NCBI GenBank assembly: GCA_028023455.1
Contig: JAQFVV010006238.1
Span: 1,925,478 to 1,989,477 of the forward strand
Direction of reading: 5' to 3'
From: Epiperipatus broadwayi
Taxonomy: Eukaryota > Onychophora > Udeonychophora > Euonychophora > Peripatidae
DNA length: 64,000 nt
A model generated the notes under the pieces. It was given only the letters and a program-made list of their open reading frames with translations, did not search any database and was not told the DNA's origin. The position numbers and the translations under genes are program-made. This document shows, piece by piece, positions 1 to 11,380 of the stretch (position 1 is its first letter; each line of letters starts with the position of its first letter).

Positions 1-706
1 AATATTTATGAATAGACAAGAATGTGGTCCAATAATGAAAAGTGCCATTGTTATAGTTAAAAATTTCATTTTGTAGTTTATTTTTCCATTTTATAACATT
101 CAAATATTAACTTTTAGAATGTTTATAATTTGAAAGTTTATATTTCTAATAAATAATGTAAAGATTATAAATATGTGATATAGAAAAAAGATTTAATTAT
201 AGAAATAAAATACTGCAAATATGAAGAAAGTTATTATTAGAGTCTTTCAAATAAGACAGAGAGAAGAGTTTGACTTTGAACAGGTTAAGAATGTTACATT
301 TTACACAATATTCAAAGTAATGATAAAAAAGCAGGATAAATATAATAAAAGGTTTACAAATAATTTAATTAAATATACAAAAAAAGCTACAAGGGTTTGC
401 CATTACACAGAATCAAATAGCATAAATCAAGAAAGGTTGAAGCAAAATTACATATGAATGAAGAAAGGGCTTCTATTTACTACAATTTCATATCCACATG
501 TCAAACTTCCTGCATCCTCCTAATCACACCAATGAGTATTACTAATTTATTAGACTAGAGATTATCAGAACATTTCTAGATCATATATAAATTTTAAGTC
601 AATTTAAATATTAGTATATCTTATTATTAAACATAACTATGTGGTATCACTTGATCCAATATAATTTTTCTCCCATAAGTATTACCTTTATATATATATA
701 AATTAT
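1..706. other. Anonymous AT-rich DNA
   Basis: I see no coding region, RNA gene or recognisable repeat here. A 78-codon frame at 221-457 is rich in Lys, Asn, Ile and Phe, as expected from random AT-rich sequence, and matches no family I know. Confidence 0.6.
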
Positions 707-742
707 AGTGATCATGTGATGTTTAGTGGTCATGTGATGTTT
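707..742 (+). repeat. Solo terminal fragment of repeat family H, duplicated
   Basis: Two adjacent copies of GTGATCATGTGATGTTT-like sequence (707-725 and 726-742). The same motif ends family H copies near 11.50, 19.20 and 23.29 kb, so this is probably a stray end of that family. It is short, so chance resemblance is possible. Confidence 0.4.
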
Positions 743-2735
743 CTCTGAATGAGTATAAACAAAGATATTTGAAAAAGGTAAATGATTTCCAAGATGAATT
801 TCTTGCTGAACCACCTTTTTTCATATGTTAAAAAGTTAAATTTTAAAGAAAGAAATAAGAAAGCTGTCATTGGATATTCTCTCACTGGGAAGATACTAGC
901 GAACTACAGATTTTATTAAGACTATTATAATTAAAAACATTAGTGTCATGGGGTTTCTGAAAGAGGCAGATATATTGCCGACCTTCTGCTACTTGATCAC
1001 TCCAACTAAAGAAGCTTTTTAAGCCAATGGAATATCTTAAAATTATACAGCAGTTGTATTTTTTAATTTGAATTTGTATGTTCTTATTTTTACTCTCATC
1101 ACCAAAGGCAACCCATGGCACACAGGGCAATCTAAGTTCCTAACCATTGTTGACTGTTCATTCAAGTATGTGTAGGATATCTTTTCAAATTGTTGGATGT
1201 CTCAATTCTCTACCGAACAAACATAATATAGTATAAATTGTTTCAATCAATTAGGGACCACAGTATTTTTAATTGTTTTAGGGATACAAATAACTAAGTC
1301 TATTTACTCATCTTTAAACAATTTAATTATTTAATTTTTATAAAAGATTAAAATCTTTTAAATGTAATTTAAAACTATAAAAATTTAACAGTGTGGAATT
1401 GGTAGAAAAAAATTCTGATAAATAATGTTAGCATCCAAATGCCAAAAAAATTTTTTTCCCTTTTCTAGGGGCACCACTGTAGTACTTGTAATAGTTGCAG
1501 TTTCTTTTACTTAAGTTTAAAAATATTAATTATTTAATATTTGTAAAAGGAAAAAAAAATATTTAAAAGCATTTTCAGAAATTAAATTGAATACTGACCT
1601 GACATCTGTATTTAGTATGGTAGTATCTATTTTCAGTCCACTAAATATTCCAGTTTTTTTTTTTTTTAAAAAAAAAGGCTTTTCTCATTATCTTCATGAG
1701 CTATGCAAATTAGGCAGTGGTACTGTAATGACTCATAAAAATTAAAGTGTGCTATTTCACAAATTTCTTCAGCGTTTAAACATTCTCTCATTTACGTATT
1801 TCAAAAGACATGCCAACATTGCAAAAATATAATATTGATGACATGTGAAACAAATAATATTTTATTAGGAAAGAGTAACTAAAGAGAAGAAAAGATTGGA
1901 AATACATTTAAGCATACATTAAGTTCTAATTTAGAAGAACAATTTTTTGGTTGATTTATTAATCTCGTCATTCAAATTAATATTGCATTATGACTATCAC
2001 ATTTTTAAACTTGAAGGCCTTAATAATATATTAGATAAATTTTAGATATACTCCCACCCCCTTTATTAACTTTATTTTAAGGAAGTATTGATTACTAATG
2101 TCCAAAATAATTTTATTGATGTTCAGTTTCTGAGTAGAGCGATTGATTTAGAAATCAATTATCCTTTATTAATTATTCAAAAAGCTTTATGTTTGTTCTG
2201 TAATTAAATAAAGGTAAGTTTAGTGTGTCTTTCTAAGAGAAATTATGATTAGTAGCTAATTTAGTAAATTATCTTGCTCGCAATTTGAAACATTAATCTT
2301 AAATGAGACATTTAAATTTTGAGATTTACTAAGCCTGTCAGTTTCTAACCCCTATGCATCGATTAAAAGATAGAAAACATTTTTATAGTTTTTCTGTTCC
2401 TGGACGAAGTTACTTTTGAACTGTTGTTTAAAACTTTCATTTTAAAGAATTTGAAAACTGACAGACTTAACATCAATTGAGAACTGTGATAATGTTTTAT
2501 TCAGTCGAGGTTACGTTTTAAAAAAGTTATATTGAAAATATCACTATATCCCTGTATGACCTGAATGTTATGAACTAGATTTTGCTGGAGCCAAAAGGCT
2601 TATCTTTTTTTTCATTGTACATTTACGTTTTCTGCATATCCAATTAATTTAACACAGTCTTATTAAGATTTTACTCATATCTTAATTGAGCGTTTGTATG
2701 TGGCTTGCTTGACTCTCATGCAATTATGTAACACT
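743..2735. other. Anonymous AT-rich DNA
   Basis: No supported gene or repeat. It contains homopolymer runs (for example T/A runs near 1653-1675) and short chance ORFs only. Confidence 0.55.
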
Positions 2736-2751
2736 TTCTATGAATATATAT

Positions 2752-2861
2752 GTATTCTGGGGAAATTTATGTGATAGATCTTCATTGTGTAGAAATGTGA
2801 TAGGATTGAGCTAAAGATGAAAAATGCATTGATAAAAACAAAAATCTTGGAAATATATATT
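2752..2861. repeat. Repeat P copy 1 (order X-Y)
   Basis: Block X (TATTCTGGGGAAATTTATG..., 2752-2796) is followed by block Y (ATAGGATTGAGCTAAAGATG..., to 2861). Both blocks recur at 3454-3564 in the opposite order, Y then X. Such circular permutation is what two windows cut from a tandem array would show. No coding capacity. Confidence 0.5.
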
Positions 2862-3453
2862 ATAATGCAATGGGTTGTACATCCACCCATCCACAATGCA
2901 TTAAAAGTGAATAGAAACCAGCCCCCACTTTGCATGAAAGTGTTGTAGTGAAAACTATAGAAATTGCCAACACAAGTGTTCAAACCTCTATAATACTAGA
3001 GTCTTATTATTCATTAAGTGAGATTTAAAGTATATATATTACATACAATCTCTAGTTTAAATAAATGATAAGTCATGACTGCAGAAAGTTTGACACGTGT
3101 AATCAAACTATAGTAATTTGCTGTTTATATAAGATTAAACAGATGATGAATTTATATGTATAAGAGAATATAATATGGGCCAACTGATGAATTCTCATTT
3201 GGCACAAAATATGCATCTTGGGGATCTTTTTCACATATCTTTCTTTTTTCATATGTTTCAGGAATGTGTGATGGTTTAGAAGTTTGAAATACATCCAAAT
3301 ATATTAATGAAATTAAATGTATCTATATTTTAAAATGTGGATATGAAATTAAATTATAACATGTGCTATGTATGTTTGGCTCACTGAAGTGGATATTTCA
3401 AAATGCATTCATAGTGAGAGAAATGGGTCTAATTTCTAGACTGATGATTGGTT

Positions 3454-3564
3454 GCTATAGGATTGAGCTAAAGGTGAAAGATGCACTGATAAAAACTGTG
3501 AAAATATATATTTATTCTGGGAAAACTTGTTGCTTATGTGATAGAATTTTATTGCACAGAAATC
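3454..3564. repeat. Repeat P copy 2 (order Y-X)
   Basis: Block Y (ATAGGATTGAGCTAAAGGTG...) comes first and block X (TATTCTGGGAAAACTTG...TGTGATAGA) second, the reverse of the copy at 2752-2861. The DNA between the two copies has no gene I can support. Confidence 0.5.
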
Positions 3565-4410
3565 CAGGTATGCATTTAGTTTTTCTCTATCAGGTATAAG
3601 TTTGAAATATTTGATTTTTAAGGGTTTTTTAAAATTCTATTTAAATTTAGTCCAGTGATTTGATTTACAGGTGTCATACTTTCTACTCTCACAACTTTGA
3701 TTCTACTCACTTTGAAATAAATGCAGTCATGATTGCTGTTAATCATTTATTAGGTTAGAGAATATCATATTCTTATCCAAGATTCTAATAAATTCTGAAG
3801 AAATAATGAAAACATCGTGTGAGAGATTGCGACTTGAAATAAATGAAGAATGTTATTAAATGATTTTATGACCCATTTATTTCTGAGGATGGTGAGGATT
3901 TTTCCATTGTTTTCATTAACTATAGTCTTTTCACTTATATTTGTTTTTTTATTTGTAGATTCTTGAGGAATACTAGAAGACTTTCAGTGTGCAGTGCTGG
4001 TCTTACTGCAGTAAGAAAATGTGGGTTAATGATATAACAATCTGTGGCATGTTTTTAGTTGTTTGTTTGTTTTTATCATAGGCACTACCATAAACATGGA
4101 ATTATTTTTATTTTGCCACAAGTATATCAATTTCACCTACCACTTTGCACACTTTTTGATTTGTTCCTCAATTTTTCATCCAAAATACTGCTTATTGACT
4201 GCTTGTTTTTTTTAATTAAGGGTGTATTTTTTATGCTGCAATTGCTGATTGCTTTATTTGAACAGGTGTCCTGATGATGCATTTCATCAGTAACTTTTAT
4301 CATAATAACAAACTTGACAATGATAAATTATTTTATAAAGTAAGCCCCAATCTAATCATTATCACTCTCATTTCATTTGCAATGTTGATTTTATGAAACT
4401 TTTCAATTTT
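3565..4410. other. Anonymous AT-rich DNA
   Basis: Nothing supported. A 71-codon frame at 4059-4274 is hydrophobic and low-complexity and looks like a chance frame. Confidence 0.5.
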
Positions 4411-4472
4411 AGCCCCCTCTCCCATCGAAAGATGAAGCCCCCTCTCCCATCGAAAGATGAAGCCCCCCCCCC
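4411..4472 (+). repeat. 25-bp tandem repeat, 2.4 units
   Basis: Two identical 25-bp units beginning AGCCCCCTCTCCCATCG (4411-4435 and 4436-4460) plus a partial third that runs into a C tract. It is a local C-rich island in very AT-rich DNA. Confidence 0.85.
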
Positions 4473-5119
4473 AATTATATATGCATGATTTTAATTTTCA
4501 GCAGGAACATTTTTTTTTTTATCAGACATATTTAAAATTCCACTTCACTTTACTATGCTGGTTGACCAAAAATGTATAAGTAAATGTTTTTAAGTATAAT
4601 TCTAATTAATATTTATTAATCATTCATTATATATATTAATAAAGGTAATAAATATTTTTATTATTTATGATAGCTGTGCAATTTAGAATAATGATATAGC
4701 AGTCAATTGGTAATTTTTATGTTGGTTTTGTTTGCTGTAATAAATGTTTATTCGTTTGCATATTTCAATTTATTCGTACCATATTGACTTTACAAATGAA
4801 AATAATCTTATGGTAATAATCTAAAATGATAATCACAATAAAGGATTTTGTTTTAGTAGCTGTAGCAAAACAAACTTTTCTAAAAGAATTAATCTTAATA
4901 AGCAACCAAATTTAAATAGCATTACTTGTTTGAATTTATATTCAAATTGTTAAAGTAATTTTTGAAATTAAAGCAACAATTTTTAATTTCAAAATATATA
5001 TATAGTTATTATGTTTTATGATATAACTTGTGCTAGATTTATTTTTTATAAAAACAAAAATTTCCACATTACAACAAGATCTTCATTTGAAACCCCACGA
5101 CTGCTTTTTTATTGATTGT
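4473..5119. other. Anonymous AT-rich DNA
   Basis: No gene or clear repeat seen. Confidence 0.5.
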
Positions 5120-5685
5120 CAGTGAATATATATTGCAGTAATTCATTCGTTATTGATAATCTAGAGATTTTTCTGTAAAGGTTGATCAACAATGTTTATG
5201 AAAAATGTAATGATTTTATATATTAAAGTTGACAATATTTATTTGTATATTTCTGTATTTTTTCCATATTCGGGATGTTTATACTTATTATTAAAACATC
5301 AGGCAGATGATTTTAAAAAATTTGGATAAGGCAATTTTTTTTTTTTATGGTAAGACATAACAAATGTTCATGCTTTTTAACATTTTAAGTGGAGAGTTCA
5401 CTCAAACAATACCTTTCTTGAATTCAGACCTAATTTTTGGTATATTTTTTAAAGAAAATGTATTTATTTAAATTTTCTAAAACTATATTTCAAAATTAAA
5501 ATAGAAAGTAAAAAAAAATATATTAACTCTTTCTGTTTGATTTGTGTTCCTTTGCAGAATATTATCAATTGGTACACAATAGCTGAAATTTACTTTAGAC
5601 CTGATTGCAACACCATTTAATAATGTTCTGAAAATGAAAACAAATTAAACAGAAGAGTTCAATTTTTTTTTTTAATTTTAAAATA

Positions 5686-6768
5686 CACCTGGGTCTCGTT
5701 TTATGCGATAGATAGGTTCCTCAGAAAACGCGTGCAAACGAAATCGTGCAAAAATAGACGTAACTTACCTTGAAAAAGGGGGGATACGGACTGTGATTTT
5801 TCAAAACTCGTGTAAAAGCAAAGCACCAACGTAAAATTTACTTTAAAATTCGTGCAAAAAAAAAAAATAAGGAAATAAAATATGACTAATGAAAAATTTC
5901 AAATTTGAAAAAAATTGATACAAGACAAACTTTTTTTAACTATAATATTTAATTTTATTCATAACAATATATTTTTATGCATAATTTACAGTAATTTATA
6001 TTTTTTTATACACGTTTTAATTATTATCGCTATTTGCCAGTAAACAAGTTCGTTTGCAAACTAATAAAAAAATCAGATTCTTCACAAGATGAAATACAAC
6101 TAGCGCCAACGTCACTCTCATGTTGTGTTAATTAATGGTTTTCTGGTGACAACATAATTAGTAATCAATCTAACAACTAAAAATTAAATTCTTATTTTTG
6201 TCTTTAATTTTCAATTTTAATTGTGCCCACTGCTATTACTCATCTTTTAAAAATAAACTTGCGGAGACTAAATTATTAATAATTGATTAAACGTTCTTTT
6301 TTAAAAAGCAAAAACAGAATGTGATTTAAAATGCAAAATTAACATGCACAATGTTTGAACAAATTTACATTATAATCTTGTAAAATTTAATGTATGTATA
6401 CATAAAATGTGGAAATCATGATTTTAATTTCATTATTGCATAAAATCTTACTATTATAAAGCACTGAAAATATTGAAATTACAAGTTTTTTTTTTTCATA
6501 TGTCATAGCATCGACCGAGAGGCGAACCCACAACCGTCTACTTGCTTGCAAGGCGACTGCGCCGACCTCTCGACTAACAACGCTTGACAGAAATTACAAC
6601 TTGAAAGTCGAATTTCAATAATGTGCTATTACTTTCAATATAACGTGAGTGCGTGAAATTTATTATTTAAAGTAATAGCGCAATATCGGAGTTCGACTTC
6701 CGGTGAAACACGAATCGCATAACTTCAAAATCGTGTTAAATAAGTCCACGTAAAAAGAGACCCAGGTG
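5686..6768. mobile_element. Nested non-autonomous DNA transposon with 12-bp TIRs
   Basis: The left end reads CACCTGGGTCTCGTTTTATG (5686-5705). The right end (6757-6768) is its reverse complement for 12 bp, with looser similarity further in. The interior is enriched in CG-containing words (for example around 5720-5760 and 6640-6740), unlike its surroundings. It encodes nothing recognisable and includes a tRNA-like unit at 6500-6590. I could not find a convincing target-site duplication. Superfamily unassigned. Confidence 0.65.
6500..6590 (-). repeat. tRNA-derived SINE-like unit, copy 1
   Basis: Read on the minus strand it has an A-box-like TAGTCGAGAGGTC and a B-box-like GGGTTCGCCTC, in tRNA-Ser/Leu-like spacing. 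It closely resembles the unit at 43748-43850. It lies inside the nested TIR element. It lacks a credible full cloverleaf, so I do not call a tRNA gene. Confidence 0.6.
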
Positions 6769-7175
6769 CATATAGTTTTAGGAAATTTAAATAAATACAT
6801 TTGATTTAACAAATATACCAAAAAATTAGGTCTGAATGACTTTTCAAATGCACTCAATGTATTTCAAAAAAGGCATTGTTTGAGTGAATTTTCCACATAA
6901 AAAATTAAAAACCATACAAATTTGATATTTCTTATATAACAAAATAAATTGTCTACTAAATTATAAAATCATCTGATTGACAATGACTTGCAGATTGAAC
7001 TAATAACAAGTATAAACATCTGAATGTGGAAAAAAATAAAAACAGAAATATAAAAATGAATATTGTTAATCTTAATATATAAAATCACATTTTCCATAAA
7101 CTTTGTTGATCAACTTTCACAAAAAGTCTACATTACCAATAATGAATGAATTAATGCAGCGATCATTAAATTAAA

Positions 7176-7674
7176 TACACATGGCTTTACAATTTCATAG
7201 ATCAAAACTTAACTTGGATGTAGCTGAGAAAAAAATTTTATAATGTAATTAATTCATTTGAAAAAACAATTTATGAATGGTGTGAGTATATCATCCCTTA
7301 TGCATTTCAGAAAGTTATCATTTGTGCATCTCCCTTTTTAATTGGGTACTATTCTAAAACCATTCTACAAAGCATCACTTAATTGCAGTAGTTCATCTTT
7401 ATTAGATATTGCTATATCAATTGGATAATATGATTTTGGTTTGTTAGATTATCATAGAATGGAAATTATTAAGCATGGCTATTTTTAATGAAGGTATTGC
7501 CAAGACTGGAATGTTTTATGATTGTATGCTGTTTTTTCTTTTGATGAAAATTAACTATTTTATTTATAATTCATTACTAATTCCATTTTTTCTGCTTATA
7601 TTTTGTATACGGGGGTATTATTAATAAAAATGGAATAGATGAAATAGGAATACTTTCTATATATCTTGTAATTC
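7176..7674. other. Anonymous AT-rich DNA
   Basis: Between two foldback structures. No gene or repeat recognised. Confidence 0.5.
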
Positions 7675-8177
7675 AAAATTTGCAAAAGCATTTTAATGTC
7701 TGCGTAATGGTTATTTTTTTCTTGATGATATAGAATCAGCTGAGTGCACTTTCAGTGAAGTGCACCGGAATCAGAACTCTCACAGATAAATAATGTGTTG
7801 CCATATTTATACAGTCATGTGATATTGTATACATTTTATTTAAATTCATGATTTAAATATTTCACTTATTAGATAACTGGGCTTTTTTTCTCTTGTTAAT
7901 GTCATTTTTATTGTTGGTGATGAACTATGCCTCTCTATTTTTTTTTCATCTTGTTCTACAACAGCATCCAGTTATCTAATAAGTAGAGCATTTAAATAAC
8001 TAATTTGAATAAAATGTATACATTATCACCTGACTATAAATCTGGTTACATAGATTATCTATGAGAGCTATGATTCTGATTAACTTCCATCAAAAGTGCA
8101 AGTCAGCAGATTCTATATAATCAAGAAAAAAATAACCTTTTGATTATGCAGATATTAAAACCTTTTTGCAAATTTTT
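7675..8177. repeat. Second foldback element, arms about 205-210 bp
   Basis: The left arm (7675-7880) and right arm (7968-8177) are imperfect reverse complements around an 87-bp spacer. Landmarks are TTATTAGATAACTGG (7866-7880) against CCAGTTATCTAATAA (7968-7982), GTATACATTTTATT on the left against its complement on the right, and AAAATTTGCAAAA at the outer left against its complement at the outer right. Non-coding; probably a MITE or foldback transposon. Confidence 0.8.
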
Positions 8178-8658
8178 ATTGACAAACATAAACAAAGGGA
8201 AAACCAATATAATATTAGTAGTACAACATAATTATCTTTGTAATAGATATAGTCTCCTATGGTAAGTGATTGTGTTCAGTAATAAAAATAATAATTTCTA
8301 GAAAAATATACTGAAGAATTTTGTTACTATTGTATATTTTTAAATGCAAAAGGATTTGCTGAATGGTTAATCATAAAGCTATGTTATTGTGTTCATAGTG
8401 AAAAATGATTATTATGTCAAACTATTTGTATACATAAATTGAAGATGTTTCTAAGTATCTCAGATAAGATGCACAATTTATACATAACTCTTTTATGAGA
8501 GATTGGCAAAATAATAGATGTAGCATAGCTTTGTCAATGAAAATTTATGATGAATTAGAAATATATTTCTTCTGTTTGTTTATTGCTTTATAATCATTAA
8601 TAACAAAATTGTTTTCATGTATATTATCATATCAGTTCACAGCTATGAAAAGATAAAG
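8178..8658. other. Anonymous AT-rich DNA
   Basis: No feature supported. Confidence 0.5.
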
Positions 8659-9053
8659 ATCACATGATCACCATTTTCTATGCTTGCACAGGCTGTTAAT
8701 AACAGTAGCAAGCTCTCATACAGTAGTACCACCCAGTGCAAGCCTTAGTAATCAACGGATGCAAGAAGGTTTGTGCATAAATTTCCTACTCATCCCATAT
8801 TCCCAGATTAGCTCTCAGCTTTATAGTTAATTAAATAAGTAAAAGGTGGCTGTTGTAGGATCATTAGATCCTAAGGTCTAGATGCAGTGTTTCCAGATCC
8901 AAAGCTTCTCACTGATGAAAACCACAAGCCAGAATCTAGTATGGAGATATTGGATGAGTAAGGTACTAGATAAGGATTTTATGCACAAACCTTCCTGCAG
9001 CCATTGATTACAAAGGCTTGCATTTGGTGGCACTACTGTATGAAGAGTTTGCT
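8659..9053. mobile_element. Family H element, palindromic copy
   Basis: It begins ATCACATGATCACCATTTTC, then AACAGTAGCAAGCTCTCATA, and ends with the inverted equivalent at 9030-9053. The two arms share the family blocks (AGTGCAAGCC, ATCAACGGATGCAAGAAGG and so on) in inverted order. The right arm contains a hammerhead-like segment at 8897-8955 (plus strand); the left arm has lost most of that segment. The element directly abuts the truncated LINE A that starts at 9054. Confidence 0.75.
8897..8955 (+). ncRNA. Degenerate hammerhead ribozyme motif (family H)
   Basis: It keeps CTGATGA and the outer stem I (ATCCAA with TTGGAT), but GAAA has become GAAT, so the A15.1-U16.1 pair is lost, and inner stem I is interrupted. 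The cleavage triplet would be GTA. Probably an inactive relic. Confidence 0.4.
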
Positions 9054-10430
9054 AAAGATAAAAATGGGATGGGACTAAGGTAAGATTGCCCTATGACATC
9101 TATTTGGTTTTTATTGTATTTAAGAAAAATGGAGGGAGCATTAGAAAGACTAGGAACAGGGATAGAGATACTATTAATAGATGGCAAGGGAATTTATACA
9201 TTCTCAGGTCTTTATTTGCTGATGATTTCTTTTTGTGTACAGAAAGTAGGGAAGATATGGAAGTTATGGGGGGGGGGGAGAGATGGAGGTTTAATTTAGT
9301 GAAGAAAAATCAAAAATAATGATAAATTCTGGGGAAAGAGAAGAGAATTTTTTTTTTATTGGTGGATATAAAGTTAAATGTGGGGAATAGGTATAACTAT
9401 TTGGAAATTGTCTTAAGTAATCATAGAAATTGCTTGGATGAATGGGAAAAAAAACTGATAAATGAAGCAAAGAAAAGAAAGGAATGGATAAAGAAATTAA
9501 TAGTGTTTTCATATAATAAATATGATGTTGTTAGAATTATACAGACATGAGTGGTAGTAATAGGGTTAACCTATCTGATGGGTTATATGTTAGTAAAGGG
9601 ATCTTAGATTACCTAAAAAAAAGTACAAAGAGAATTAGGAAGATATGCATTAGGTGCAGATGGTAAAGGAGGCAATTCAAGAAGAAATGGTATGGTCAGG
9701 TTTTTATATGAGAGATGCAAAAAGCAAAATGAAAATGCAATTTATGAATAATAAGAGAATAGCCAAAATAGTATTTAATTTGGTTATGAGTAAAGAACAG
9801 GCAACAACATAGGTGAGAAAAGTAGTACAGTATGCAGAAGATTTGGATAAAGAATTTATGTCAGTATACTTATACAAAAGATGGGATGATTGTGTTAGGA
9901 GAATTACTATGTGTTATAAAGGCAATGAATGAGATAGAAAAATAGATGCTTTAATAAAAAATTAAGAGTTGGAGAACTAGTATGGAGAGTAAAAAGAGTT
10001 TAAATGTATGTAATGGAAGAATATGGGTCACTTAGTTTGCAATTTATGTAACGAAGTCATAGAAAATATTAGGCATCTGTTAATTGAATGTAAATTCCTA
10101 CAAGTAGAAAGTGTACAAATAATTTAGTTGTGGGAGAATGAATATAAACAAAGTGAATAAACAAAAAGTGAGTTCTTGGTTTTTATACTGGGTTTGGGAA
10201 AAAAATAAGTGATATTTAAATATAAAGGCCATAGAATTGGCAATGATAATGTTGTGGAAGTGGATGGAATAGGATAGAGAAGAATATGGGAAAAATTTGG
10301 GGAATGCAAAGAGAAAATTATGTGACTAACCGGTTTCTCTGGGCATAGTGGCTGAGAGATTCCGGATTCCGAGACAGAAGCCTTAATGCATCACATACTG
10401 TTATAGCAAGATAAATATATTTTTATTTAT
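9054..10430 (+). pseudogene. LINE A: non-LTR retrotransposon fragment (RT to 3' end)
   Basis: Conceptual translation across several frameshifts gives the RT B-motif region (FLLYLRKMEGALERLG, near 9105-9150) and the C motif FADDFFLCTE (9222-9251). These are followed by YNYLEIVLSNHRNCLDEW (near 9390) and, around 10035-10100, remains of a Cys/His segment (C-N-x-C then RHLLIECK). The 3' terminal sequence (about 10330-10430, ACCGGTTTCTCTGGGCATAG then AT-rich) matches the end of the minus-strand copy at 34215. The 5' part upstream of the RT B motif is missing, where a family H element adjoins. Stops and frameshifts make it a dead copy. Clade not assigned. Confidence 0.75.
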
Positions 10431-11081
10431 TTATTGACATTTTGTATATTGAAGAACTTTTTGTTTTCTTAGTAATTATGTAAACTTTTTAATCTTAAAA
10501 GTGTATTTTGAATTGCTTTTTTATTTCTACACATAATTAAATTGCTTTATTTTTAATTCTGTTGTGATAAAATCTTATAACCCAATTTTCATCATCTTCC
10601 CAAATTTCAATCTAATTGAAATTGCATGCCTAATTGAAATTGCATGCATTTGTATTTCTGTTTATTACATATTTTAAACAGTTTACCATCACTGCTAAAA
10701 AAAAATAGTGGGAGATTTATATTTTTAATTTTATTATATAACACTGATTCTAGCAGTGTCTAGCAGCATTCCTTATAATTTAAAAATGAATGATTTATTG
10801 AAAACTGAATCAACTTTATTTATTGGGAGCTTTTATTTAACTTACTGTTTTCAATTTTCTGCCTAAATGAAATTTAATTTTAATTTTTTTATTAAAATAA
10901 AATTTCATTAAATTCAGTGTTACATATATTAAACTAATAAGTTTTGAAGAAATACTTTTATTCACATAAATGGACTTAAAAATAAAAAACAATTATTTTT
11001 TTTCAGCTTTCATAAATAAAAGTGTGGGATAGAATTTACGTAAATAGCCATTGGATATATTTGCTTGATAAGTTATTAAAA
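10431..11081. other. Anonymous AT-rich DNA
   Basis: A short direct duplication of CTAATTGAAATTGCATGC occurs at about 10612-10648. Nothing else supported. Confidence 0.5.
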
Positions 11082-11180
11082 CAGGCAAAACTCTCTATAC
11101 ATATTGCCACTCAGTGCAAGCCAGAGTAATCAATGGATGCCAGAAGGCTTGTACATAAAATCCCCAGCTAGTGCCTACTC

Positions 11181-11238
11181 ATCCAATATTCCCAGACTAG
11201 TTTCTAGCTGTGGCCTTCATCAGTGAAGAGCCTTGGAT
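11181..11238 (-). ncRNA. Hammerhead ribozyme-like motif (family H)
   Basis: Order on the minus strand: ATCCAA, TCTTCA, CTGATGA, A-GGC-CACA-GCT-A, GAA, ACTAGT, C, TGGGAA, TTGGAT. The core residues, the two-pair stem III and the GTC cleavage triplet are present. Outer stem I is a perfect 6 bp; inner stem I has one mismatch and two G.U pairs; stem II has three pairs (one wobble) above an A.A mismatch. Possibly weakened. Confidence 0.5.
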
Positions 11239-11361
11239 CTGAGAGCACTGCATCTAGATCTTCGGATTTAATGCAACCCTCTAGCAACCACCTTTTATCT
11301 CCACTTAACTACAAAACTATGAGATTTGAAAACACCATAATATTTTCAATCCAAGCTCATC

Positions 11362-11380
11362 AGCTTATATAGTCATATAG
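11362..11380 (-). promoter_or_regulatory. TATA-like motif in family H sense strand
   Basis: Minus-strand CTATATAAG, conserved at the same relative position in the 51.6-kb copy. It could be a core promoter upstream of the ribozyme. In DNA this AT-rich the motif alone is weak evidence; conservation between copies may only reflect shared descent. Confidence 0.25.

Larger units (their letters stand above)
5120..7175. repeat. Large foldback element, arms about 370-400 bp
   Basis: The left arm (about 5120-5488) and right arm (about 6769-7175) are diverged reverse complements. Matching landmarks include GGTTGATCAACAATGTTTAT against its complement near 7100-7120, TTCAGACCTAATTTTTGG near 5422 against CCAAAAAATTAGGTCTGAA near 6820, and TTTCTAAAACTATA against TATAGTTTTAGGAAA at the inner ends. 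The 1.3-kb spacer is largely a separate nested element with its own terminal inverted repeats. No transposase ORF survives, so this is a non-autonomous foldback or MITE-like structure of unknown superfamily. Outer limits are approximate. Confidence 0.75.

Noticed and set aside
221-457. 78-codon plus-strand ORF and many similar 60-90-codon frames across the window
   Set aside because: Composition is Lys/Asn/Ile/Phe-rich with no motif, no splice context and overlapping frames on both strands; expected by chance in AT-rich DNA.
3183-3203. CTGATGA near 3183 as another hammerhead core
   Set aside because: No GAAA or UH element at the right distance and no stem I pairing.
6500-6590. Functional tRNA gene
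   Set aside because: A and B boxes are degenerate, the acceptor stem does not close, and a sister copy at 43748 shows it is a dispersed repeat.
8659-9053. Family H as an ordinary TIR-bearing MITE
   Set aside because: Single-unit and head-to-tail copies exist and a ribozyme motif is conserved, which a cut-and-paste MITE does not explain; kept only as an alternative.
9268-9282. Poly-G tract as a structured element
   Set aside because: A single homopolymer run inside a broken LINE, likely a polymerase slippage or sequencing artefact; same for the G run near 39720-39732.
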